DNA of 64,000 nucleotides. Source: DSUN01 sp035527715 (GTDB taxonomy: Bacteria; Planctomycetota; PUPC01; DSUN01). The notes under the pieces are model-generated. The model saw nothing but the letters and a program-made list of their open reading frames with translations. It was not told the origin of the DNA and did no database searches. The position numbers and the translations under genes were made by a program. The DNA lies in NCBI GenBank assembly GCA_035527715.1, contig DATKZY010000190.1, positions 15,288 to 79,287 of the forward strand. Reading direction: 5' to 3'. Below, piece after piece: positions 17,748 through 26,982 of the stretch (position 1 is the stretch's first letter; each line of letters begins with the position of its first letter).

Positions 17748-18710
17748 ATGCGCGACATCCGAATCGCCGCCGCACAGTTCGAGGCCAGGGACGCCGACAA
17801 GGGCTACAATTTCAGCCGCATCGAGGCCCTGGCCCGCCGCGCCGTGGCCGAGAAGGCCGAGATCGTGAGCTTCCACGAGTGCTGCATCACCGGCTACACC
17901 TTCCTCCAGGACCTCAGCCGCGAGCAGCTTGAGGCCCTGGCCGAGGAGGTGCCTGCCGGGCCGAGCACCCAGCGCCTCATCGCCCTCAGCAAGGCCCTGG
18001 GCGTGCCGCTGCTCGCCGGGCTCGTCGAGAAGGACTCGGGACGCCTGCACAACTGCTACGTGGCCGTGGCCCCCGAGGGCTTCGTGGCCAAGTTCCGCAA
18101 GCTTCACGCCTTCATCAGCCCGCACCTGGCCTGTGGCGACCGCTACGTGGTGTTCGACCTGTGCGGCATCCGCTGCGGCATCCTCATCTGCTACGACAAC
18201 AACCTGGTGGAGAACCCGCGGATCACCGCGATGCTGGGGGCCGAGGTGGTCTTCGCGCCCCACGTGACCTGCGGCGTCGAGAGCCCCATGCCCGGGCGCA
18301 CGCGGATTGACCGGAAGCTCTGGGACAACCGCGAGCGCGACCCCGTGCCGCTGCGGATGGCCTTCACCGGGCCGTCGGGCCGCGGCTGGCTCCTCCGCTG
18401 GCTCCCCACGCGGGCCTACGAAAACGGTGTCTACTACATCTTCACCAACGCCGTCGGGGTGGACGCCGACACGATCAAGACAGGCAACGCGATGGTGATA
18501 GACCCGTTTGGGGAGATTGTGGCGGAATCCACGGCCTTGGGCGACGACGTGGTGGTGGGCCTGTGCACGCCGGACAAGCTCGTGCTGTCGAGCGGGCGGC
18601 GGTATCTGAAGGCGCGGCGGCCCGACCTCTACGGCAAGCTGGTCGAGCCGTTGCCCGAGGGCCAGAAGCCCGAGGTCCTCCCCGGCTGGCGGCTGCGGAA
18701 CAAGACCTAG
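17748..18710 (+). CDS. Carbon-nitrogen hydrolase (nitrilase superfamily)
   Basis: 320 aa, ATG at 17748. The Glu-Lys-Cys triad is visible: FHECCITGY (E44), KFRKLHAF (K118) and ICYDNN (C148), each in its usual spacing. Members hydrolyse amides or N-carbamoyl groups in the cytoplasm; the exact substrate is not evident. The long insertion after the catalytic cysteine (VESPMPGRTRIDRKLWDNRE) is typical of one aliphatic-amidase-like subgroup often found in planctomycetes. Follows the rhamnosidase by 91 bases on the same strand. Confidence 0.85.
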   Translation: MRDIRIAAAQFEARDADKGYNFSRIEALARRAVAEKAEIVSFHECCITGYTFLQDLSREQLEALAEEVPAGPSTQRLIALSKALGVPLLAGLVEKDSGRLHNCYVAVAPEGFVAKFRKLHAFISPHLACGDRYVVFDLCGIRCGILICYDNNLVENPRITAMLGAEVVFAPHVTCGVESPMPGRTRIDRKLWDNRERDPVPLRMAFTGPSGRGWLLRWLPTRAYENGVYYIFTNAVGVDADTIKTGNAMVIDPFGEIVAESTALGDDVVVGLCTPDKLVLSSGRRYLKARRPDLYGKLVEPLPEGQKPEVLPGWRLRNKT

Positions 18711-18742
18711 CCACGGTGCCGAGCTATCTGCCCGGTTTCTGC

Positions 18743-19279
18743 CTATCGGGGTCCGGAGCCAGGCGTGTCGTGATCAAGGACTCGCGGGATATCCCGGAAA
18801 TGACGTTCCTCGAAATTCAGGAACTTGGCACTTCGCCGCGTGTGCCGGTTCCGGACCTCAATCTGCTCCCAAGCCAGGATGGCGCCCGGGAGTGGCTCGA
18901 GCCCACCTTGGGCCAGGGCGACCACGATCGCACGTTCCCCCAACGCCCGCGCGAGATACACCCGGTGCAGCCCGTCCACGACGACGAAGGACGAGGCGTG
19001 GCGCTCGATGATGGGTGGCGGAATCAGAACCGGCCCCCCTCTGTCGCTCTCCAGCAGAACGCTCCTGAAGAGGGCTATCGAGCCATGGCGGTACCCGGCG
19101 ACCAGCTCCTCCACTCGCCTCAGCCGGTAGGTCCGCACCGTCTTGCACAGGGGCATCAGGCGCGCGGGCGGGAACTCGCATTCACGCAGGGAGCGGCATG
19201 CCGCGTACTGCGGCACTCGCCGTATCCTCGACTCCGTGGCGTCCCACGAAGCCGCCCGGAGGATCATCCCTCGCCCCAT
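18743..19279 (-). CDS. ParB/sulfiredoxin-fold-like protein
   Basis: 178 aa from the ATG at 19279, preceded by GAGGGA. Two other starts are possible: ATG 19294, and a TTG at 19327 overlapping the upstream stop. The middle reads LIPPPIIER, then VVVDGLHRVYLARALG, which resembles the G-x-H-R core of ParB-like nuclease/DNA-binding domains. Probable partner of the TIR-like gene immediately upstream (44-base gap, same strand). No HTH is obvious. Function unknown; a nucleotide-dependent regulator or effector in a two-gene system is possible. Confidence 0.5.
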   Translation of the reverse strand: MGRGMILRAASWDATESRIRRVPQYAACRSLRECEFPPARLMPLCKTVRTYRLRRVEELVAGYRHGSIALFRSVLLESDRGGPVLIPPPIIERHASSFVVVDGLHRVYLARALGERAIVVALAQGGLEPLPGAILAWEQIEVRNRHTRRSAKFLNFEERHFRDIPRVLDHDTPGSGPR

Positions 19280-19323
19280 GGCGTCCCTCGTCATTCGAAG
19301 TCCGCGCGACTCGCGCGGCCGGC

Positions 19324-20307
19324 TCAATAGGACTTCGCGGCCGAATCCCTCCAGGTGGCCTCAAACAGCCGGATCAAGGCTCCCGCAAGCCTCGTCTCCC
19401 TGTTCCCGCGGTAGAGAGTCGCCGTATAGAGAAACTCACTCTCGCCGATCGTCCAGCCCGTTCTCTCGTAGTCCTTCCGGCCGCCTCTCCGGGTCTCCTT
19501 TTCCACGATCATGACCTCCGTTACCTCGCTCATCTCGGAGGGGTCCACGACCAGCCCTCGAACGCGCGGATCGAGCAGGGGGCCGAAAAGCTTCACGTGG
19601 CACCCTGATCCCTTGAGGAGGTCGACGTTTCGCCATTTCGCCGCCTCGTCCGGGTCAGGCTCCCGGCAACAGACCCGCACGGTGACACCCCGCTCGGTCG
19701 CCCCTTGCAGGAGACCCGAGTACGTCTTCGCCCACGAGACATCGCCAGCAAAGAAGTAGAGCGCCTTGGTCGCGGTCTGGATGCGATGGACCCAGTTCGC
19801 GTCAATCTGCATCTTCAGATGGGTCGCCGATTGCTCCGGCGACGGGGGCCGTTGCAGCTCCCGCAGCCGGGCCTCGAGGAAGTCCCTGACCTGGATCTGG
19901 AGGTCCAGTTCATCCTCGTACTCGATGCCTCGGAGTCCCCTCAAGTCCGCAGGTGGGCTGTACGGCTTGCGCATCAGGAGCGCCATCGACCGGCCCATGC
20001 CAATCGCAATGCCGAGTTCCAGGAAAACGTTCGGGCTCGCGCAGTCGGTGATCTCGAAGAGGGAGAGCGCGGACTGCCGGAGGGCCTCGGTAACCGCATG
20101 CAGGACGCTTGTCGGCTGGCTCTCATCCAGCTCCCCCAGAAACCGCGGAACCCAGAGGAACCGCTTCCGTTGACCCTGGCGCTCGTTGACCGCGTTGCAG
20201 ACGAGTTGAATCGCGGTTCGGAGCCCCTCCGTCTGCCTCGACCGAAACGGGTGCCCTACGAAGATCGGCAACAGATACTCATATTCTGCTGCATCCACTG
20301 CCGCCAT
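19324..20307 (-). CDS. TIR-/deoxyribosyltransferase-like domain fused to a PLD-like domain
   Basis: 327 aa, ATG at 20307. Residues ~10-120 look like a nucleoside deoxyribosyltransferase/TIR-like fold: FVGHPF near the start, then EITDCASPNVFLELGIAIG (~85-103), whose N-x-x-x-E-x-G arrangement matches the acidic site of such proteins. Residues ~165-327 resemble a phospholipase-D-like C-terminal sensor or effector (LYFFAGDVSW, then CHVKLFGPLLD); the HKD motif is only approximated (HVK then D seven residues on). Similar domain pairs occur in nucleotide-signalling and anti-phage proteins. First gene of a two-gene unit with its own strong promoter. Confidence 0.6.
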   Translation of the reverse strand: MAAVDAAEYEYLLPIFVGHPFRSRQTEGLRTAIQLVCNAVNERQGQRKRFLWVPRFLGELDESQPTSVLHAVTEALRQSALSLFEITDCASPNVFLELGIAIGMGRSMALLMRKPYSPPADLRGLRGIEYEDELDLQIQVRDFLEARLRELQRPPSPEQSATHLKMQIDANWVHRIQTATKALYFFAGDVSWAKTYSGLLQGATERGVTVRVCCREPDPDEAAKWRNVDLLKGSGCHVKLFGPLLDPRVRGLVVDPSEMSEVTEVMIVEKETRRGGRKDYERTGWTIGESEFLYTATLYRGNRETRLAGALIRLFEATWRDSAAKSY

Positions 20308-20357
20308 CCTAGTTCGTCCCTCATTGTCCTGCAGTCGCGACCTTCAGCCACAGTCTC

Positions 20358-20385
20358 ATTCTACCCCGCGCGTCCAGGGTGTCAA
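20358..20385 (-). promoter_or_regulatory. Sigma70-type promoter for the TIR-like gene
   Basis: TTGACA (20385-20380), 16-base spacer, TAGAAT (20363-20358). Predicts a leader of about 45 nt. Confidence 0.68.
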
Positions 20386-20484
20386 GCGCGCATCCCCCGA
20401 CCTTGACCGTGCCGGGAAGCTCCCAGCCGCATTTCCCAGGCGAGCCGCTTGCGACTACTGCTGGCGCGCACCGTGGCGGGCCAT

Positions 20485-21630
20485 CTAGAAGATGCCGCGG
20501 ACGGGGGTGGGCATGAAGACGAGCAGGAAGAGCACGGCCGATGCCCAGCCGAGGATCCTGCGGCCGGTCCCCAGCGGCACGCCCTCGATGACCACGGGCG
20601 GATGCGCCACCCGCACCAGCGTGACCATCACGACGCACCAGAAGAGCCAGCCCCGCCATTGGCCGCTGAGGGCCACGAGCACGCCGATGAAGAACAACGC
20701 CACGTAGCGCTGGCGGCGCCCCACGAGGGCGTAGGCCACGTGGCCGCCGTCGAGCTGCCCGACGGGGATGAGGTTCAGCGAGGTCACGAGCACGCCGATC
20801 CAGCCGGCCCAGGCGAAGGGGTGCGAGAGCCAGTCGAGGGCATAGCCCGCCGGCGGCGCGCCCACGAGCAGCCGCGACAGCGCCCAGGTGAGGGCCGAGT
20901 CGCCAAAGGTCAACGCCCCACCCTCTTCCCAGTAGCGGACGATTGCGAACTTGCTGTGCAGCAGGCCGTATATGAGGAACGGCAGGGCCACGGCGAGGCC
21001 GGCGAGGGGCCCGGCCAGCCCCACGTCCAGCAGCGCCCGCCGGTGCAGCATCGGGCTGCGCATGCGAATGACCGCGCCGAACGTGCCGATCGGCGGAATC
21101 GGCGCGGGGAGGAAGAACGGCGGCGTGACCAGCATCCCGTACCGGCGGGCCATGAAGTAGTGCCCGCACTCATGCGACCCAAGGATGAGGAGGATGGCGA
21201 GCGAGAACGGCCCGCCCTCGGTGATGAGGGCCTCCATGAGCTCGAGGAACGACATGCTGCCCGGCGCGCCCATCAGGCTGCCCGCGAAGGCCTCGAGGAA
21301 GCTGTCGAACCGCCAGGCCGCGCCGGCGACCAGCGTGGTGAGCACGGTCGCCACGAAGAGCAAGGCATGGAGGAGCCAGTTGACCGGCTTGGCCCCCGGG
21401 CCGGGCATGGTGTAGGTCAGATAGGTCCTGCCGTCGAGGCGCTCGAAGCAGAAGGCCCCGGGGAGCTGGCGCAGGCCGCGCTCGACCTCGCGGCGGTGCT
21501 GCTCGCAATAGGCGCTGGCCCAGCCGTGGAAGATCACGCCGTTGCGGAACTCGATCTCCTGGTGTTCGAGGAACAAGGGTGCGAGGATGCCCTGCATCCG
21601 TTCGCGCGCCAGGGGGTCGAGTGGGTACAC
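20485..21630 (-). CDS. M50-family (site-2-protease-like) membrane metalloprotease
   Basis: 381 aa with several transmembrane helices. HECGH at residues 153-157 and LNLIPVGQLDGGH (D294) provide the zinc ligands of M50 intramembrane proteases. N-terminal ~90 residues are soluble. It should cleave transmembrane substrates within the membrane, for example to release a regulator. It follows the ABC ATPase gene by 17 bases on the same strand, so the two are cotranscribed, an arrangement also known for ABC/peptidase export or processing pairs. No PDZ domain is visible. Confidence 0.85.
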   Translation of the reverse strand: MYPLDPLARERMQGILAPLFLEHQEIEFRNGVIFHGWASAYCEQHRREVERGLRQLPGAFCFERLDGRTYLTYTMPGPGAKPVNWLLHALLFVATVLTTLVAGAAWRFDSFLEAFAGSLMGAPGSMSFLELMEALITEGGPFSLAILLILGSHECGHYFMARRYGMLVTPPFFLPAPIPPIGTFGAVIRMRSPMLHRRALLDVGLAGPLAGLAVALPFLIYGLLHSKFAIVRYWEEGGALTFGDSALTWALSRLLVGAPPAGYALDWLSHPFAWAGWIGVLVTSLNLIPVGQLDGGHVAYALVGRRQRYVALFFIGVLVALSGQWRGWLFWCVVMVTLVRVAHPPVVIEGVPLGTGRRILGWASAVLFLLVFMPTPVRGIF

Positions 21631-21647
21631 GGGCGGGCCTCAGGCAA

Positions 21648-22403
21648 TCACGTGGATGGAACGGGCCGGGCCTCGGCGCGTGCCGCGCCCTCGGTGAGCT
21701 CGAGGAACACGTCCTCCAGGCTCCCGCTCGCCGATGCGGAGCGGCGGAGGTCCTGCTGGGTGCCCTGGATCACCAGGCGGCCCCGATGAATGATGCCCAC
21801 GCGGTCGGCCACCTCGTCGGCCACGGAGAGGGTGTGGGTGGACATGAGCACGGCGCAGCCGGCCCCGACGCGCTGGCGGAGCACGGCCTTGACCAGCTTG
21901 GCGCTGGCGGGGTCGAGTCCCACCATCGGCTCGTCCACGACCAGCAGCTTCGGGTCGTGGAGCAGGGCGGCCGACAGCACGATCTTCTGGCGCATGCCGT
22001 GCGAGTAGTTCTCGGCCAGCTCGTCCGCCCACTCCCCGGCCTCGAAGAGGTCCATCAGGCCGTCCACCGCCTCCACGCACTTTCGCCGGTCGAGGCCGTA
22101 GAGCCGGCCGACGAAGAGCAGGAACTCGCGGCCCGAGAGCTTCTCGTAGAGGTACGGCTGGTCGGGCACGTAGCTCAGCAGGCGCTTGGCCGCCACGGGC
22201 GCCGCGTGCACGTCGTGGCCGCCCACGAGCACGCGCCCGCCCGACGGCCACAGCAGGCCCGCCACGCACTTCAGCGTGGTCGTCTTCCCCGCTCCGTTGG
22301 GGCCGAGGAAGGCGTACAGCTCGCCCGCGCGCACCTCCAGCGAGAGGTCGTTGACCGCCGTCTTGGTGCCGAACCGCTTGGTGAGCCGCTCGATGACCAG
22401 CAT
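21648..22403 (-). CDS. ABC transporter ATP-binding protein
   Basis: 251 aa. Walker A GPNGAGKTT (34-42), signature variant YSHGMRQK (133-140) and Walker B LLVVDEP (153-159) with VGLD following. Resembles the ATPase of ABC-2-type exporters. No permease gene adjoins; the downstream neighbour is the M50 protease, so either the permease is elsewhere or the ATPase energises the membrane protease partner. Confidence 0.9.
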   Translation of the reverse strand: MLVIERLTKRFGTKTAVNDLSLEVRAGELYAFLGPNGAGKTTTLKCVAGLLWPSGGRVLVGGHDVHAAPVAAKRLLSYVPDQPYLYEKLSGREFLLFVGRLYGLDRRKCVEAVDGLMDLFEAGEWADELAENYSHGMRQKIVLSAALLHDPKLLVVDEPMVGLDPASAKLVKAVLRQRVGAGCAVLMSTHTLSVADEVADRVGIIHRGRLVIQGTQQDLRRSASASGSLEDVFLELTEGAARAEARPVPST

Positions 22404-22434
22404 CCCGCGATTATAGCCGCGGCCCCGAGCGCAG

Positions 22435-23742
22435 TCAAACAGGCGGAGCGGCGGCCCAGGGGGTCATGCGGCGGGGGTCGCCGCACCAGAGGCGGTTGGC
22501 GGCCCAGGCGCACGGCTTCGGCGGGCCGTCGCACTCCAGCTTGATGACGGGGAAGAGGTCGTTCGGCGGCTTCGCGGGCAGGCCCTTGAGGACGAGGTGG
22601 TCGGCAGTCTGTGCGAAGTCGAGCCGCTGCCCCGTGGTGAGGAGCGTGGCGCGGACGACCCGCGTCGCCAGGCCGCCGAGGGTGAGGGCGGGCCGCCCGT
22701 CCCAGAAGCGGATGACGAGGTAGAGGCTGTTGCCCTTGCGAATCTGGCGGCCGCAGGTGATGAACTCGCAGACCTCGCCCGCCTCGGAGCCGTAGATGCA
22801 CTCGCCGTGGACCCGCAGCCACTCGCCGATGGCCCGCGCCCGCTCGACGAATTCGGTCGGGAGTTCCCCATCGGGTTCCGGGCCGACGTTCAGCAGCAGA
22901 TTGCCCCCCTTGCTCGCGGCCTCGACGAGCATGTCGAGCAACAGGTCGGCCGGGCGCCACCGCTCGCCGATCGTGTAGCCCCAGAGGCGCCACGTGCTCA
23001 CCTGGCACGACTCCCACAAGCGATTCGGGTCGGCTGTGATGTGGTGTTCGGGCGTGCCGAAGTCGCCGAGGAGGCGCGACTCACCCGCGCCCAGGCCGCC
23101 ATCGGCCGAGGGCGTCGCGTCGGGCGGCGCCACGCCGAGCCGGTTGTTGATCAGGATGCCGGGCTGGAGCGAGCGAATCGTCTTCACCAGCTCGGCGCTC
23201 CCCCACTCGCGCTGGTCGTGGGGCCAGGCGCCGTCGAACCAGATCACGTCGGTCCGCCCGTAGTTCGTCAGCAGCTCGCGCACCTGGTTGTGCACATAGG
23301 TGCGGAAGGCGTCCCAGCCTTCGGGGTCGTGGGCGGGGCCCTCCCAGTAGGCGGGGATGCGCCAGTCGGCGAGCGAATAGTAGAGGCCCACGCGCAGCCC
23401 TGCCGCGCGGAACGCCTCGACGTATTCGCGGACGAAGTCCCGCTTCGGCGCCTGGGCGGCCGACGAGTAGTCGGTGAACGCCGAGTTCCACAGGCAGAAG
23501 CCGTCGTGGTGCCGGGTCGTGAGCACCGCATAGCGCATCCCGGCGTCGCGGGCCACGGTGGCCCATTCAGCGGCGTCGAAGTGCGTGGGCTTCCAGCGGC
23601 AGGCGGCCTCGGCATATTCACGCTGGTCGAGGTGCTCGCGGAACAGCACCTGCTCACCGCGGCCGTGAACCGCATACGGTCCCCAGTGAATGAACATCCC
23701 GAACCGTGCCTCGGGAAACCAGCGCCAGGGGTCAGGCGTCAT
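22435..23742 (-). CDS. GH29-type alpha-L-fucosidase
   Basis: 435 aa. Start taken at ATG 23742 because GGAAGG lies 9 bases upstream; an ATG 9 bases earlier has the SD touching it. Motifs RFGMFIHWGPYAV (~13-25), TTRHHDGFCLW (~75-85) and VIWFDGAW with the GH29 nucleophile (D170) are all present. It releases terminal alpha-L-fucose. No signal peptide, so it is cytoplasmic or exported by another route. A 19-base palindrome lies just upstream. First gene before the ABC ATPase (31-base gap). Confidence 0.9.
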   Translation of the reverse strand: MTPDPWRWFPEARFGMFIHWGPYAVHGRGEQVLFREHLDQREYAEAACRWKPTHFDAAEWATVARDAGMRYAVLTTRHHDGFCLWNSAFTDYSSAAQAPKRDFVREYVEAFRAAGLRVGLYYSLADWRIPAYWEGPAHDPEGWDAFRTYVHNQVRELLTNYGRTDVIWFDGAWPHDQREWGSAELVKTIRSLQPGILINNRLGVAPPDATPSADGGLGAGESRLLGDFGTPEHHITADPNRLWESCQVSTWRLWGYTIGERWRPADLLLDMLVEAASKGGNLLLNVGPEPDGELPTEFVERARAIGEWLRVHGECIYGSEAGEVCEFITCGRQIRKGNSLYLVIRFWDGRPALTLGGLATRVVRATLLTTGQRLDFAQTADHLVLKGLPAKPPNDLFPVIKLECDGPPKPCAWAANRLWCGDPRRMTPWAAAPPV

Positions 23743-23759
23743 CCTTGCCATCCTTCCCG

Positions 23760-23778
23760 TGACGTGCCTGGCACGTCA
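23760..23778. promoter_or_regulatory. Operator-like palindrome upstream of the fucosidase gene
   Basis: TGACGTGCCTGGCACGTCA, perfect 9-base arms, 18 bases before the start codon. Related copies at 24805, 26983 and a half-site at 27297. Confidence 0.5.
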
Positions 23779-23826
23779 ACACTTCCTCACAATGTCCACT
23801 GGCGACGGGGTGGACACGTCGCCGCG

Positions 23827-24750
23827 TCACCGGCCCAGGCCCCGGACGATCCACTCCTGCGCCTCCTTCCACATGGCCTCGGTGACGCCGTGTCCCGCCT
23901 CGGGGAACGGGAGGAAGCGCAGGCGGCTCCGGTCCCCTCCATACAGCGGCTCGATCTCCGCCACGAAGCGGCGCACCGACTCGAGGTCAATGTACTCGTC
24001 GCGGCCGCCGTTCGTGAGGAAGAGGGCCTTCGGGGGGATTCGCGCGAGGCGGGGCCGCGGGTCGAGCGACGCGACCAGCTCGCGGAGGCGGGGGCCGTAG
24101 GATGCCTTCCGCGCCTCCTGCTCGGGGCCGGGAGGGAGCTTCGTCACGTCCCACCAGAAGTCCACGGCGCCGATGATGCTTGCCACGACGCGCACGCGGG
24201 GCTCCCGCCAGGCGAGGACCATGGCCGTGGCGCCCCCCATGGACACCCCCGCCGCGGCGACGCGGGACACATCCATGTCGGGGCGACGCGCGAGCGAGTC
24301 AAGGATGACCGGCACATCCCTCGCCGTGCGGGCGATGGAGGTCTGATGGACCCAGATGCTGTACTCCGCGCCGAGCGAGGCGATCTTGTCGCCGTGAAAG
24401 ACGCCGGCGACGGAGCGTTCGCCGTGGAGATGGGCGTCGAGGGCGAGTGCGAAGACGCCCCGGGCCGCGAGATCGCGGCACCACGCCTCGAGCTCCTCCT
24501 TCGCGCACCGGAAGCCGTGGAGGGCGATGGCCACGGGGAACGGCCCGCCCGACGCCGGATGGAAAGCGACCGCCGGCACGGCCTCGTCGGGATCGAAGCC
24601 CGGGAGACGGAGTTTCTCGCGGACGAGGCCGCCGGGCAAGTCGTTCCGCTCGAGGACCTGCGCCTCCGGGGGAGCAGGGGCGGCTGCCACGGCAAGGGTG
24701 GCCAGCAGGAAGGCCAGAAGAACCATCGTGCCCCACGAGACCTCCAGCAT
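23827..24750 (-). CDS. Secreted alpha/beta-hydrolase (acetyl-xylan-esterase/dienelactone-hydrolase-like)
   Basis: 307 aa, start ATG 24750 with an AAGGA SD; residues ~1-24 are a signal peptide (LLAFLLATLAVAAA). The nucleophile elbow GVSMGG (S170), an acid in NGGRDEY (D251) and PEAGHG (H286) make a complete catalytic triad. Likely a carbohydrate esterase removing acetyl or other acyl groups outside the cell, which fits the neighbouring glycosidases. Upstream longer starts (ATGATG at ~24768) lack an SD. Confidence 0.8.
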   Translation of the reverse strand: MLEVSWGTMVLLAFLLATLAVAAAPAPPEAQVLERNDLPGGLVREKLRLPGFDPDEAVPAVAFHPASGGPFPVAIALHGFRCAKEELEAWCRDLAARGVFALALDAHLHGERSVAGVFHGDKIASLGAEYSIWVHQTSIARTARDVPVILDSLARRPDMDVSRVAAAGVSMGGATAMVLAWREPRVRVVASIIGAVDFWWDVTKLPPGPEQEARKASYGPRLRELVASLDPRPRLARIPPKALFLTNGGRDEYIDLESVRRFVAEIEPLYGGDRSRLRFLPFPEAGHGVTEAMWKEAQEWIVRGLGR

Positions 24751-24804
24751 GGCAGTCGTTCCTTCCATCATTGGGTTGCGTCCTCTTGACGTCCTCTTGA
24801 CCCT

Positions 24805-24823
24805 TGACCTGCCTGGCACGTCA
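24805..24823. promoter_or_regulatory. Operator-like palindrome upstream of the esterase gene
   Basis: TGACCTGCCTGGCACGTCA, one mismatch from the 23760 copy, 55 bases before the esterase start and 12 bases beyond the 3' end of the sialidase-like gene. Confidence 0.45.
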
Positions 24824-24834
24824 ACGCTTGTCCC

Positions 24835-26949
24835 TCAGCGGCTTGGGATTCGGGCGAAGCGGAGCCAGGTGGGCTGCCTGGGGCTCTCGGTGCGCTGGTC
24901 CCAGAAGATCGCGGCGTACGTGGGCGGGCAAACGCTGGGGGCGGCAAGCTCGTTGATGCGGTCGGTTTCGGTGGCAACCTTCTCGGGGAGGCCCCATGAG
25001 CCATTGGCCCAGCGGCGGGCATAGATGGCGTAGAGCGGCTTGCCGTCCCCCTGCTCTTCCAGGACGTAGAAGCAGAAGGCGGCGGCTCCGCTGGCGGTGA
25101 GGATGCTGCTGCCGAGCTTGCCCGTGGCGAGGGCCTCCGGCCCTTGCCATTGGTCGCGCTCCAACCGGAGGGCGACGAGGGTCTTCGCGTCCTTCTCGCC
25201 CTCGGCGCGGGCGAGGAAGATGTGGTCGGCGCCGAGGACGGCCTCCGATGCCTGGCCGCCCCGAGCCGCCTTCCAGGGCACCTTCTGGGTCGGCCCCCAG
25301 GCGTTGCCGTCGTGGGCGGCCCAGCGGCTGCCGTCGAAGGCGATGGCCGCGACCTGACCCTTGAAGGGCACGAGGAGCGGGCCGGCAGCCGGCTCGGCGG
25401 GCCAGAGGAGCACCTCCTTCGGCGGGGGCGTGCCGGGCCGCGGCTCGTAGAAGGGGCGCGGGAGGGTCGTCGCCGAGGCGTCCTTGCAGGGCTTCCAGGT
25501 CAGCCCGTCGTCGTCGGAGTGCTTGCCGTAGATGCCGCCGAAGCCGTCGCTCCAGGCGGCCCAGATGCGGCCACTGGCGAGCCGCAGGGCGCGGGCGGGG
25601 CCGGGGCACTTGTAGCCGTTCTGGTCAATCAGGCTGAAGCGGTCGTAGGTCCAGCCCGTGCCGTCGAAGGCGAGGCGGCGGAAGAAGACGTCGAAGCCCT
25701 CGACGTAGGAATCGCAGTTCTGCGTGCCGACGGAGTAGAGGGCGCCGCTGGCGTCGGAGGCCATCGTGGCCCGCCAGTACCAGTCCTGGATGAGGAGGGG
25801 CCGCTCGTCGCCCGGCCGCGGGCCGCCCCAGGTGCGGCCGCCGTCGTGGCTGGCGAGGAGGAGCACGCCGCCCGACTCGCCCACGCCGCCCCAGGTGAAG
25901 GGCCGAGCCCTGTCCTTCATGCTCGCGCCGACGACAATGGCGAGGCGGGTGTTGTCCCAGGCCACGACGCCGCGGCGGGCGGACTGAAAGTAGGTGGCGC
26001 CGTGGCCCCCGAGGTGGCCGTAGCCGCAGGCATACTGGCCGGGGGCCTCGAGCACGGTGACCGGCCCAAGCTTCTCGACGGGGCCGAGCTCGCGCGCGAA
26101 CTCACGTGTCGCCGCGGGCGGGGGATTCTTGTCCCACACCTTGCGCGCGAAGGGCCGCGGCTCGCCTTCCATCGTGACGAGCGGCAGCTTCGGCTCCTCC
26201 CTCGCCCCCTTCGGGAGCAGGCGCAGGTTGTCGAGGAACACGCTCGTCCTGCCCTCGTAGCCGTTGAGGCGGATGTGCATCCAGTGGAGGCGGGAGAGGT
26301 CGGCCTCGGCGACGCGGGCCATCTCGGCGAGCGGGAACTCGCAGGTGACGGCCTGCCCCTTCGGAACCTTGAAGACGCCAAGTGCCGTGCGAATGCCGTG
26401 GGGGTGCGAGGCGGGCCGGCCCTCGGTCGCGCTCGCGTCGCGCACCCGCACGCCCAGCACCGCAGGGGCGTCGGGCGCGAAGGCGTCGAACCGCAGTCGG
26501 TCGAAGGCCGACCAGTCGAGCGGCTTCCTGGCATCCCCCTCCGACCAGATGAGGCAGTGGCGTTGCCAGAGCCAGTCGAGGACGTCGTGGTAGCCGCCGA
26601 TGGGAGGGTGCCCCGTGATGGCGGGCTGGCGGCTGTAGCGCTCGTGCCAGTCGCCCACATCGTAGCGTAGGGCGTAGCCGCCCTCGGTCGCGTGGGCCTT
26701 GACGAGCGTAAGCTTCGGCCAGTCCCTCGACCCCGCCGCGTCGTAGATGGCGTAGCTATCGGCGTTGGGGTCGGGCGGCTCGGCCCGGAAGCCCGGGGCG
26801 GGCGACTTCGTGGCGATCGGCTTCCCGGGCTTCCCGAACGCCTTCATCTCCTCGGGCTCGAACCCCCGCAGCCGCACGATGCCCCTCTCGCCGCCCAGAG
26901 CAAGCGCCGCAGCGAGGCACACCGGCCAGACCAGCAGCCTGATGCCCAC
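24835..26949 (-). CDS. Secreted sialidase-like (BNR/Asp-box) beta-propeller protein
   Basis: 704 aa, GTG start at 26949 with AAGGAG 7 bases before it, and a signal peptide (ends ALALGGE). Residues ~50-270 form a beta-sandwich of unknown family. The C-terminal half has Asp-box motifs SHDGGRTWGG (~366) and SDDDGLTWKP (~480), the hallmark of six-bladed BNR/sialidase propellers. The usual arginine triad cannot be identified with confidence, so sialidase activity is not claimed. A promoter at 27040-27067 and a palindrome at 26983-27001 precede it. Confidence 0.75.
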   Translation of the reverse strand: MGIRLLVWPVCLAAALALGGERGIVRLRGFEPEEMKAFGKPGKPIATKSPAPGFRAEPPDPNADSYAIYDAAGSRDWPKLTLVKAHATEGGYALRYDVGDWHERYSRQPAITGHPPIGGYHDVLDWLWQRHCLIWSEGDARKPLDWSAFDRLRFDAFAPDAPAVLGVRVRDASATEGRPASHPHGIRTALGVFKVPKGQAVTCEFPLAEMARVAEADLSRLHWMHIRLNGYEGRTSVFLDNLRLLPKGAREEPKLPLVTMEGEPRPFARKVWDKNPPPAATREFARELGPVEKLGPVTVLEAPGQYACGYGHLGGHGATYFQSARRGVVAWDNTRLAIVVGASMKDRARPFTWGGVGESGGVLLLASHDGGRTWGGPRPGDERPLLIQDWYWRATMASDASGALYSVGTQNCDSYVEGFDVFFRRLAFDGTGWTYDRFSLIDQNGYKCPGPARALRLASGRIWAAWSDGFGGIYGKHSDDDGLTWKPCKDASATTLPRPFYEPRPGTPPPKEVLLWPAEPAAGPLLVPFKGQVAAIAFDGSRWAAHDGNAWGPTQKVPWKAARGGQASEAVLGADHIFLARAEGEKDAKTLVALRLERDQWQGPEALATGKLGSSILTASGAAAFCFYVLEEQGDGKPLYAIYARRWANGSWGLPEKVATETDRINELAAPSVCPPTYAAIFWDQRTESPRQPTWLRFARIPSR

Positions 26950-26982
26950 GCAGAAGCTCCTTCCTCGTGCTGATGCTCGTCC

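Noticed and set aside
19324..19327. TTG start at 19327 for the ParB-like gene, overlapping the upstream stop
   Set aside because: No SD at suitable distance; ATG 19279 has GAGGGA 5 bases upstream. Kept as a possibility in the feature text.
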